Shown here piece by piece: positions 8,322 to 15,989 of a DNA stretch of 64,000 nucleotides (position 1 is its first letter; the number at the start of each line of letters is the position of its first letter). A program made the position numbers and the translations under genes. The notes below the pieces were generated by a model. It saw only the letters and a program-made list of their open reading frames with translations. It did no database searches and had not been told where the DNA came from. Origin of the DNA: Undibacterium sp. KW1 (GTDB taxonomy: Bacteria; Pseudomonadota; Gammaproteobacteria; Burkholderiales; Burkholderiaceae_D); contig NZ_AP018439.1 in assembly GCF_009937955.1 (NCBI RefSeq), forward strand, positions 5,766,001 through 5,830,000, in the 5' to 3' direction.

Positions 8322-8729
8322 TTACTTTACTGTTGGCAAGCCTTGCGACTTCCAGGAATCTATACCACCGTCAAGGCTGAACACCTGGGTAAAACCGGCT
8401 TTGCTGAGCAAACCGGCGGCGCTGGAAGAACGAACACCGGAAGCACACACAGTAATAACCACATTGCTTTTTGATTTTTCTATCTCTTTCAGACGGTCAT
8501 TCAGCTCTGGCAGCGGGATATGTTTGGCATTTGGCAAATGTCCGGCGGCAAATTCCTCGGCGCTGCGCACATCCAGCACCAGGGTCTTGCCCTGATTCAT
8601 GTATTGTGTGGCTTGAAAATGCGATACCTTGGCACCACGTCTTTGTAAGGCAGGTATTAACAATGCGCCGCCGCTGATCAGGGCAAGGGCTAACCACACA
8701 TAATTGTAGTTGGTAAGAATGAAATTCAC
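8322..8729 (-). CDS. Membrane-anchored rhodanese-like protein
   Basis: The 135 residues comprise one N-terminal membrane segment (about residues 10-27) and a single rhodanese domain. Its active-site loop CASGVRS carries the sulfur-accepting cysteine. Rhodaneses transfer sulfane sulfur; the physiological acceptor here is unknown. Its fixed place upstream of grxC and secB is typical of Burkholderiales and suggests a role in thiol homeostasis. It diverges from gpmA, with about 97 bp between them for both promoters. Confidence 0.88.
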   Translation of the reverse strand: MNFILTNYNYVWLALALISGGALLIPALQRRGAKVSHFQATQYMNQGKTLVLDVRSAEEFAAGHLPNAKHIPLPELNDRLKEIEKSKSNVVITVCASGVRSSSAAGLLSKAGFTQVFSLDGGIDSWKSQGLPTVK

Positions 8730-8826
8730 AGGATTCCAGTAGTAAAAATGGTTATCAGAAGCGCGTCATTATAAAATAGATGCCGCAATCGCATACTAAA
8801 TCACTCATCCCTACTTCTCGCACACT

Positions 8827-9573
8827 ATGTACAAAATCGTTTTAATGCGCCACGGCGAATCTACCTGGAATCTGGACAACCGTTTTACGGGCTGGACTGA
8901 TGTCGATCTGACAGCAAAAGGCGTGGCAGAAGCCACCCAGGCTGGCAAGTTATTGAAAGAAGCCGGTTTTACTTTTGACCTGGCCTATACCTCGGTACTC
9001 AAGCGCGCAGTTCGTACACTGTGGGGCACACTCGATGAAATGGACTTGATGTGGTTGCCAGTGATCCATGACTGGCGTCTGAATGAACGTCATTACGGCG
9101 CGCTGCAAGGCTTGAACAAGGCAGAAACCGCAGCCAAATATGGCGACGAGCAAGTGCTGGTATGGCGCCGCAGCTACGACACGCCACCTATGCCGCTGGC
9201 AGAAGATGATGACCGCACTTCCTTCAACGACCCGCGCTATGCAGGTCTGGACCGCAGCCAGATACCGCTGACAGAATGCCTGAAAGACACGGTTGCCCGC
9301 GTCATGCCAGCCTGGGACGACAGCATTGCACCAGCCATACGCGCCGGCAAACGCATCCTGATCTCTGCCCATGGCAACAGCCTGCGCGCCCTGATCAAGA
9401 TGCTAGACGGTATCAGCGATGACGACATCGTCAACCTGAATATCCCGAATGGCCAGCCACTGGTGTATGAGCTTGATGCCGACCTGAAACCAATTAAACA
9501 TTATTATCTGGGTGACCAGGAAGCCATCGCCGCAGCCTTGCAAGCTGTGGCCAGCCAGGGCAAGTCCAAATAA
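8827..9573 (+). CDS. gpmA: 2,3-bisphosphoglycerate-dependent phosphoglycerate mutase
   Basis: This enzyme interconverts 3- and 2-phosphoglycerate in glycolysis. The 248 residues match the dPGM family. [10 protein letters not shown] contains the phospho-accepting histidine, [13 protein letters not shown] and YDTPPMP bind substrate, and [10 protein letters not shown] holds the second catalytic histidine. It diverges from the rhodanese gene and is followed 10 bases later by the EnvC-like gene, so they likely form an operon. Confidence 0.97.
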   Translation: MYKIVLMRHGESTWNLDNRFTGWTDVDLTAKGVAEATQAGKLLKEAGFTFDLAYTSVLKRAVRTLWGTLDEMDLMWLPVIHDWRLNERHYGALQGLNKAETAAKYGDEQVLVWRRSYDTPPMPLAEDDDRTSFNDPRYAGLDRSQIPLTECLKDTVARVMPAWDDSIAPAIRAGKRILISAHGNSLRALIKMLDGISDDDIVNLNIPNGQPLVYELDADLKPIKHYYLGDQEAIAAALQAVASQGKSK

Positions 9574-9583
9574 TAAGTATTGA

Positions 9584-10927
9584 ATGCCATTTAACAACAA
9601 GTCTTCACCGTTTTTAATTGCAAGTTTGCTGTGCCTGACTCTGGCAGGCACAGTAACGTCTGCCATGGCCGCCAGCAATGCGCGCGCCCAGCAAAAAAAC
9701 AAGGCAGAAGCAGACCGGGCTGAGTTGCAAAACCGCCTGAAGTCCTTGAAAAACGATATAAATAAAACTGAAACTGCCAAGGACAATGCCAGCGATGCCC
9801 TGGCTGAATCAGAAAAATCCATTTCTGAAGCCAACCGTTCGCTGCGCGACTTGCAGGCAGAACAAGCCCAGACTGAGGCCAAAGTCAAACAACTGACAGA
9901 GCAGCAGCAAGCCCTGGCTGATAAAGTTGAAAAACAAAAAACACAACTCTCGAATTTTTTACGCCGCCAGTACATGCGCGGCGACAGTGACCGCATCAAA
10001 TTGCTGCTGTCGGGCGACAACCCCAACCGTATCAACCGCGAACTGCAGTACATGAGTTATGTCTCGCAAACACAGGCCAAACTGATAGATGGTTTGCGCA
10101 TCAGCCTGCTGGCTGTGGAAAAAAATGCCGAAGAAGCGAAAGAAGCCAAGGCAGAACTTGATGAAATAGCAGACGAAGAAAAAAGTCACAAGCTGGCGCT
10201 GGAAAAAGAGAAAAAACGACATGCCACATTGGTAAGTCAGTTGGCAGAAAAATTATATGTACAAAAAAAACAGGCTGATAGTCTCGAAAAAGATGAACAA
10301 AGGCTCTCCAATCTGGTCTCACAATTGAATAAACTGATTGAAGAGCAAGCCAAGGCAGATGCAGCCCGGGCAGCATTAGAAGAAAAACAACGGCAGGAAA
10401 GAATTGCAGCAGCACAGAAAGAAAGAGCAAGACAGGCGGCACAGGGCAAGAAACCAGCAAAAATCACCAATCCTAACGCGATTGATGATGACGAACCGTC
10501 CAAGCAGGCCAAGGTGGCGACCCCATCTGCAGGTGAATTTGACAAGCTGAAAGGGCAATTACGCTTGCCGGTGAAAGGTGAAATTCTTGCCCGGTTTGGT
10601 AGCAAACGTGCTGATGGTCCCAGCTGGAAAGGCATGTTCATCAAGGCGAATGAAGGTGCAGAAATCAAGACCATCGCCCCCGGCAAAGTGATTTTTGCTG
10701 ACTGGTGGAAGGGCTATGGAAATATGGTGATTGTTGATCATGGCGGCAGTTACTGGAGCCTGTATGGCAATAATCAGGCAGTATTGAAGCATGTCGGCGA
10801 TGTGGTAAAAACAGGGGATGTCATTGCCAGTGCCGGAAACAGCGGCGGTAATGAAGAATCAGGTTTATACTTTGAAGTACGTCATCAAGGACGTGTATTT
10901 GATCCTCTCAACTGGATCTCTAAATAG
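9584..10927 (+). CDS. EnvC-like murein hydrolase activator (degenerate LytM/M23)
   Basis: This 447-residue protein has a signal peptide ending near the MAA at residue ~27. A long Lys/Glu/Gln-rich coiled coil follows (about 30-300), then a C-terminal M23/LytM domain (about 325-445). The zinc ligands of active M23 enzymes are missing: the first motif reads SWKGMFIKA without His/Asp, and the HxH position reads YFEVR. This matches EnvC, which activates amidases instead of cutting peptidoglycan itself. It would act in the periplasm during cell separation. It lies between gpmA and a C-terminal processing protease gene. Confidence 0.88.
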   Translation: MPFNNKSSPFLIASLLCLTLAGTVTSAMAASNARAQQKNKAEADRAELQNRLKSLKNDINKTETAKDNASDALAESEKSISEANRSLRDLQAEQAQTEAKVKQLTEQQQALADKVEKQKTQLSNFLRRQYMRGDSDRIKLLLSGDNPNRINRELQYMSYVSQTQAKLIDGLRISLLAVEKNAEEAKEAKAELDEIADEEKSHKLALEKEKKRHATLVSQLAEKLYVQKKQADSLEKDEQRLSNLVSQLNKLIEEQAKADAARAALEEKQRQERIAAAQKERARQAAQGKKPAKITNPNAIDDDEPSKQAKVATPSAGEFDKLKGQLRLPVKGEILARFGSKRADGPSWKGMFIKANEGAEIKTIAPGKVIFADWWKGYGNMVIVDHGGSYWSLYGNNQAVLKHVGDVVKTGDVIASAGNSGGNEESGLYFEVRHQGRVFDPLNWISK

Positions 10928-10941
10928 GCATTAGGTGAATC

Positions 10942-12462
10942 ATGGGCAGCAAATTCAAGAATTTCGGTTTAATTGGACTCGGCATGATTGCGGGCGTGGC
11001 AGTTTCCATGCAGTTTTCTGCGGTGGCACAAAAAGGCACTGCGGAGACACTCCCTTTCGACGAGCTAAAAGACCTGACTAACGTATTCGGATTGATCAAA
11101 TCTGCCTATGTCGAGCCAGTCGAAGACAAAAAACTGATCAAGGATGCCATCTCCGGCATGGTCGGTTCCCTTGACCCGCATTCAGTCTATCTGGACAAGA
11201 AAGCCTACAAGGAACTGAATGAAAGCACACAGGGCAAATTTGTCGGCCTGGGCATAGAAGTCGGCATGGAAGACGGCTATGTGAAAATCATTTCTCCTAT
11301 TGAAGATTCCCCTGCCTACCGCGCGAATCTGAAATCCGGCGACTTGATTACCAAGCTTGATTCCGAGCCGGTCAAAGGCCTGACACTGGATGAAGCCGTC
11401 AAGAAAATGCGCGGCGAACCGCATACCAAGATTACGCTGACGATTTACCGCAAGAGCGAAGAAAAACCCATCGTCGTCACGATTACCCGTGAACTGATCA
11501 AACAGCAAAGCGTCAAGGCAAAAATTGTAGAGCCTGGCTATGCATGGATCAGGGTTTCCCAGTTCCAGGTACCCACCACCGATGACATGTCCAAGAAAAT
11601 CCAGGGCCTGTATGCACAAGACCCGAATTTGAAGGGACTGGTACTGGATTTGCGTAATGACCCGGGTGGTGTGCTTGATAGCGCCATAGGCGTGTCAGCC
11701 GCCTTCCTGCCCAAGGAAGTACCGGTGGTCTCCACCAATGGTCAGATGGCAGATCAAAAAGTGACTTATTTTGCCCGCCGTCAGGACTACGACAGGGCGA
11801 CGCTGAGCGACCCTCTGAGCAAATTGCCGGAAGCCGTCAAAAAAGTGCCTATGGTCGTGCTGATCAACACCGGCTCTGCATCTGCCTCAGAAATCGTGGC
11901 GGGTGCCTTGCAAGACTATAAACGTGCAACCATCCTGGGCACGCAAAGTTTTGGCAAGGGATCGGTACAGTCCATCATCCGCTTCCCGTTCAATAGCAGC
12001 AATCCAGACTTTGCCGTCAAATTGACCACGGCGCGTTACTACACACCGAATGGCCGCTCTATCCAGGCCAAAGGCATAGTCCCTGACCTGAACGTCGAAG
12101 AAACTGCAGATGGCGATGGTTTCAATGGCTTGCGTGCGCGTGAAGCTGACTTGCAAAAACATCTGACGAATGACAAGGAAAAAGAAGTCGCCCGTCCTAA
12201 AGTCGATGAGGCCGAAGAAGAGCAACGCCTGATCGCGCTGGCGAAAAAGAGCAAGCCTCTGGAATACGGTGGTGCCGAAGACTTCCAGCTGGCCCAGGCC
12301 CTGAATCACCTCAAAGGTTTGCCAGTCAAGGTCACTGAAGCCAAGGTCATCGATAAAGAAGGCAAGGAAGGCAAAGACAGCAGCAAGGAAGCTGACAAGC
12401 CAGCCAAAACTGACAAAGCCGACCACAAGACCGAGCACAAAACAGATAGCAAGAAAAAATAA
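10942..12462 (+). CDS. S41 family C-terminal processing peptidase (CtpA-like)
   Basis: The 506 residues include an N-terminal signal or anchor (about 8-30) and a PDZ domain (about 95-170, with GLGIEVG). The S41 serine protease core follows, with a serine in GSASASE and a lysine in FGKGSVQ forming the Ser-Lys dyad. A Lys/Asp/Glu-rich disordered tail fills the last ~50 residues. Such periplasmic proteases trim the C-termini of envelope proteins and can control murein hydrolases. Its position right after the EnvC-like gene fits this. It ends at a strong terminator. Confidence 0.93.
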   Translation: MGSKFKNFGLIGLGMIAGVAVSMQFSAVAQKGTAETLPFDELKDLTNVFGLIKSAYVEPVEDKKLIKDAISGMVGSLDPHSVYLDKKAYKELNESTQGKFVGLGIEVGMEDGYVKIISPIEDSPAYRANLKSGDLITKLDSEPVKGLTLDEAVKKMRGEPHTKITLTIYRKSEEKPIVVTITRELIKQQSVKAKIVEPGYAWIRVSQFQVPTTDDMSKKIQGLYAQDPNLKGLVLDLRNDPGGVLDSAIGVSAAFLPKEVPVVSTNGQMADQKVTYFARRQDYDRATLSDPLSKLPEAVKKVPMVVLINTGSASASEIVAGALQDYKRATILGTQSFGKGSVQSIIRFPFNSSNPDFAVKLTTARYYTPNGRSIQAKGIVPDLNVEETADGDGFNGLRAREADLQKHLTNDKEKEVARPKVDEAEEEQRLIALAKKSKPLEYGGAEDFQLAQALNHLKGLPVKVTEAKVIDKEGKEGKDSSKEADKPAKTDKADHKTEHKTDSKKK

Positions 12463-12482
12463 ACCCTAAAATTAACCTTCAT

Positions 12483-12516
12483 AAAAAGGCCGCTTACTCC
12501 AACAGCGGCCTTTTTT
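12483..12516 (+). terminator. Intrinsic terminator after S41 peptidase gene
   Basis: AGGCCGCT pairs with AGCGGCC around a ~9-base loop, with A-tract and T6 flanks. It lies 21 bp after the peptidase stop and 7 bp before the next start. Confidence 0.85.
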
Positions 12517-12522
12517 ACGACG

Positions 12523-13281
12523 ATGAACGATCAGCAACTCTTACGCTATTCCCGTCACATCTTGCTGGACCAGATAGGTATAGAGGGTCAGCAAAAAATC
12601 ACGGAAGCACATGCACTCATCATCGGTGCTGGTGGTCTGGGTTCACCTGCGGCCATGTACCTGGCCAGCGCCGGTGTGGGTACGATCACCCTGGTCGATA
12701 ATGACAGCGTCGATCTGACCAATCTGCAAAGACAGATCATGCACACCACGGCAGCCGTGGGCATGGCCAAGGTCAGTTCAGGCAAGCACACGCTGGAAGC
12801 GATCAACCCCGAAATACGCATCATTGCCTTGCAGGAGCGGGCTGCCGATGCGCGACTGGAAGAACTGGTCAGCCAGGCCAGCATCGTGCTCGACTGTTGC
12901 GACAATTTCGCTACCCGCCATGCCGTGAATGCCGCCTGTGTCAAATTTGGAGTACCGCTGGTATCTGGTGCAGCGATCAGTTTTGATGGCCAGATCAGCG
13001 TGTTTGACAGCCGCGATGAAGAATCTCCTTGCTATGCCTGCCTGTTCCCACCCGACCAGCCTTTTGAAGAAGTGCTGTGTTCCAGTATGGGCGTGTTTTC
13101 ACCGCTGGTGGGCATCATAGGCAGCATGCAGGCTGCCGAAGCCCTGAAAGTCATCATGGGCATAGGCCGGGCACTGTCAGGCCGCCTGCTGTTGCTGGAT
13201 GCCCTGCGCATGGAATGGAATAGCATAGGCATCAGCAAAAATATGCAATGCTCAGTTTGCGGGCAAGCTCATCCGGATTAA
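12523..13281 (+). CDS. ThiF/MoeB/HesA family adenylyltransferase
   Basis: This 252-residue E1-like enzyme would adenylate the C-terminus of a sulfur-carrier protein (MoaD or ThiS). GAGGLGSPA (about 36-44) is the ATP-binding loop, LVDNDSVDLTNLQRQ carries the conserved Asp and Arg residues, and CYAC plus CSVCG are the paired zinc cysteines. No rhodanese domain is attached. The family cannot be split further between MoeB and ThiF by eye. The ATG follows a terminator directly, so its promoter probably overlaps the S41 gene end. Confidence 0.9.
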   Translation: MNDQQLLRYSRHILLDQIGIEGQQKITEAHALIIGAGGLGSPAAMYLASAGVGTITLVDNDSVDLTNLQRQIMHTTAAVGMAKVSSGKHTLEAINPEIRIIALQERAADARLEELVSQASIVLDCCDNFATRHAVNAACVKFGVPLVSGAAISFDGQISVFDSRDEESPCYACLFPPDQPFEEVLCSSMGVFSPLVGIIGSMQAAEALKVIMGIGRALSGRLLLLDALRMEWNSIGISKNMQCSVCGQAHPD

Positions 13282-13350
13282 ACCTGTGCTTTACAACTGC
13301 AGCTTAAAACTACACCTCATAACTACACTTCAAAATTCATCAAGGACTGT

Positions 13351-13995
13351 ATGTATTCTCTTTACTATTGCCCTGGTACCGCCAGCATGGTCGTTCATCT
13401 GGCACTATTGGAAATTGGCGCTGCCCATGAATTGAAACTCGTCGATGTAGAAAAAAACCAGCAAAAAGATCCCGATTATCTGCGCCTGAATCCAAATGGT
13501 GTCGTGCCTACCCTGGTCATCGATAACCGCCCGTATCTGGAATCCGCCGCCTTGCTGATGTTGCTGGCAGAACGCCACCCGCAAGCTGGCCTCGCACCTG
13601 CCGCTGGCACCGTTGAACGCGATCTGTGGCGGCAATGGATCATCTTCATCAGTGGCAGCCTGCAATCGGCCTTCCGTGCCTGGTTTTATCCCGCCGAACT
13701 GGGTATTGCAGAACATAGTGAAGCCAGCAAAGCGGCCTTGCAAAAACGTATCGCTGCCATCTGGGATCAGCTTGACCTGCACCTGAGCAAGAATGGCCCC
13801 TATCTGCTCGGCGAGACTTTTTCCGGCGCAGATTTGCAATTGACCATGCTGATGCGCTGGTCACGCAATATGCCACGTCCGGCAACGCAATGGCCAGCCT
13901 TGAACAAACTCGCGCAACTGATTATCGCCCGCCCGAGCTGGCAAAAGATGGTAGAAATCGAAGGCCTGGAAACCTGGCCTAAAACCAGTACATAA
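13351..13995 (+). CDS. Glutathione S-transferase
   Basis: This is a 214-residue cytosolic GST. The N-terminal thioredoxin-like domain has YYCPGTASM at the active-site helix, NPNGVVPTL with the cis-proline and the LESAALLMLLAE motif. The C-terminal helical domain has GETFSGADLQLTMLM. The substrate is unknown. The start is preceded by AAGGA. The next gene begins 9 bases later, so the two may be co-transcribed. Confidence 0.9.
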   Translation: MYSLYYCPGTASMVVHLALLEIGAAHELKLVDVEKNQQKDPDYLRLNPNGVVPTLVIDNRPYLESAALLMLLAERHPQAGLAPAAGTVERDLWRQWIIFISGSLQSAFRAWFYPAELGIAEHSEASKAALQKRIAAIWDQLDLHLSKNGPYLLGETFSGADLQLTMLMRWSRNMPRPATQWPALNKLAQLIIARPSWQKMVEIEGLETWPKTST

Positions 13996-14004
13996 TTCGC
14001 CAGC

Positions 14005-14799
14005 ATGCAAAAGACTGCTCTTAATCTGTACAAGGCGACTCAGGCAGCGACCATGGACTTGCCCGAGGTCACCATCGCCGAGCACCTTGGTGTACGCACC
14101 CTGCATCTGTCTTCTGATGCGATACAGGGTGCCATGCGCATGGCCATGCCTGACCAGATAGAACTGGAATATGTGCAGCAAATGATGATGTGGATGCTGT
14201 TCAAATATAAACCGCAACACGTTGTACAACTGGGCCTGGGTGCAGCCGCGCTGACCAAGTTTTGCTACCGCAATTTCCCACAGGCCAGAGTCACTGCGAT
14301 AGAACTGAACCCCAAGGTCATCGCCACCTGCCACCAGCATTTCAAACTACCGGTCAACGATGAACGCCTGCAAGTGCTGTGCATGAATGCGCTGGACTAT
14401 GTCAACGACAGCGCCAACCATGGTCAGGCAGATGTCTTGCAAATTGATTTGTATGACGCCGCCGCCGAAGCCCCGGCACTCGGCAGCGCCGCGTTCTACC
14501 AGGCCTGTGCCAATTGTCTCAGCGAAGATGGCATGCTGACCGTGAACCTGTTTGGCAATCCACAAAATTACCACGCCAATTGCAATGCCAATATCGCTGC
14601 CTTGCAAGAGGCTTTTGATGCCGTCGTCTGGCTACCATTGGTACACGATGCCAACACCGTTGCCATCGCCTTCAAACAAGCACCCTCAGTTGATTTTGAA
14701 GACTTGTATGAACGCGCAACGGCAATACGCCTGGCCTGTAAATTACCGGCGGCAAAATGGGTGAATGGTCTGAAGTCCTGGATGGCGGAACACACCTAA
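14005..14799 (+). CDS. Spermidine synthase-like methyltransferase-fold protein
   Basis: The 264 residues show a Rossmann SAM/dcSAM-binding core: VVQLGLGAAALTKF (motif I), VTAIELNPKVI (acidic loop) and VLQIDLYDA (motif with the catalytic-type Asp). It resembles the short spermidine-synthase-like proteins of betaproteobacteria, but true polyamine synthase activity is not established. Its last 4 bases overlap the convergent VWA gene. Confidence 0.78.
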   Translation: MQKTALNLYKATQAATMDLPEVTIAEHLGVRTLHLSSDAIQGAMRMAMPDQIELEYVQQMMMWMLFKYKPQHVVQLGLGAAALTKFCYRNFPQARVTAIELNPKVIATCHQHFKLPVNDERLQVLCMNALDYVNDSANHGQADVLQIDLYDAAAEAPALGSAAFYQACANCLSEDGMLTVNLFGNPQNYHANCNANIAALQEAFDAVVWLPLVHDANTVAIAFKQAPSVDFEDLYERATAIRLACKLPAAKWVNGLKSWMAEHT

Positions 14800-15989
14800 G
14801 CCGCTCGTGTAGTCACTATACCCGCCTCTGCCGCCCATTGCTCCAGGTTCTGGCGTTTGATGGCAGCAGCCATCAGGTCAGGGAATAAATCCGGCGTGCA
14901 TGCAAAGCAATGCGCTCCCATGGCCGTCAGTGTGGCGGCGTTGTGGTGGTCATAGGATGGTGCGCCATTATCATCCAGCGCCAGCAGACAAATCACGCTG
15001 ACGCCATTGCGTATCATGCTGGCTGCTCTTTGCAGCATTTCCTTGTTATTACCACCTTCATACAAATCACTGATGAGAACGAAGATGGTTTCCCTCGGTC
15101 TTTGCACCAGCCCCTGGCAATAAGCCAGTGCCCGGTTGATATCCGTACCGCCACCGAGTTGCGTGCCAAATAAAACCTCTACCGGGTCACTCAGCAAATG
15201 GCTTAAATCCATGACCACGGTATCGAATACCACCACAGAGGTGCTGACTGATTTGATACTGGCCAGCACCGCACCAAATACACTGGCATATACCACCGAG
15301 GGTGCCATGGAGCCACTCTGGTCTATGCACAGGACGATATCGCGCAAGGACTGGCCCTTGCGGCCAAAACCTATGCGCGTCTCAGGGATGATGGTTTGGT
15401 AGTCATGCTGGTAATGCCTGAGATTGGCCTTGATGGTACGCATCCAGTCTATCTCGTTATGACGTGGCCTCAAATTACGTACCGCACGCTGCAAGCTGCC
15501 AGCCACGGCCTGGCGCAATGGCGTGCCCAGTTTTTTCTCCAGTTCCTGCACCACCTTGGCAACCACCTGGCGAGCAGTAGCCTTGGTCTTGTTGGGCATG
15601 ACACGGTTCAGGCTCAGCAGGGTGGCGACCAGATGCACGTCAGCTTCTACGGCCTGCAACATTTCCGGTTCCAGCAGCATTTGCTGCAAACCCAGACGAT
15701 CCAATGCATCTCTCTGCATGACTTGCACGACAGAGGAAGGGAAATAATCACGGATATCCCCGAGCCAGCGCGCTACGCTGGGTGCGGATGAACCCAGGCC
15801 AGCACGCTTGCCTGACTGTTGCTCACCCGGCTCGTACAGAGCGCTTAAAGCACGGTCTATGGCCAGGTCTTGCTGCGACAGGGTTGAGCCTGCTTGCTCA
15901 GCCTCGCTGCCCAGTACCAGGCGCCAGCGACGCAGGTTTTCTGCTGAATTTCCTGCTGAATTTTCTGTTAACTTCGGCTCATTACTCAT
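14796..15989 (-). CDS. VWA (von Willebrand A) domain protein of the MoxR/SWIM cluster
   Basis: The 397 residues have a helical N-terminal region and a C-terminal VWA domain with an intact metal-ion-dependent adhesion site. That site comprises Asp223-x-Ser225-x-Ser227, Thr282 in GGGTD and Asp308 in LISDLYEGG. The type is CoxE-like: cytosolic, with no signal or membrane segment. VWA proteins paired with MoxR ATPases usually act as metal-dependent adaptors that present a client to the ATPase. It is the last gene of the five-gene operon, and its ATG overlaps the stop of the DUF5682 gene by 4 bases. Confidence 0.88.
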   Translation of the reverse strand: MSNEPKLTENSAGNSAENLRRWRLVLGSEAEQAGSTLSQQDLAIDRALSALYEPGEQQSGKRAGLGSSAPSVARWLGDIRDYFPSSVVQVMQRDALDRLGLQQMLLEPEMLQAVEADVHLVATLLSLNRVMPNKTKATARQVVAKVVQELEKKLGTPLRQAVAGSLQRAVRNLRPRHNEIDWMRTIKANLRHYQHDYQTIIPETRIGFGRKGQSLRDIVLCIDQSGSMAPSVVYASVFGAVLASIKSVSTSVVVFDTVVMDLSHLLSDPVEVLFGTQLGGGTDINRALAYCQGLVQRPRETIFVLISDLYEGGNNKEMLQRAASMIRNGVSVICLLALDDNGAPSYDHHNAATLTAMGAHCFACTPDLFPDLMAAAIKRQNLEQWAAEAGIVTTRAA

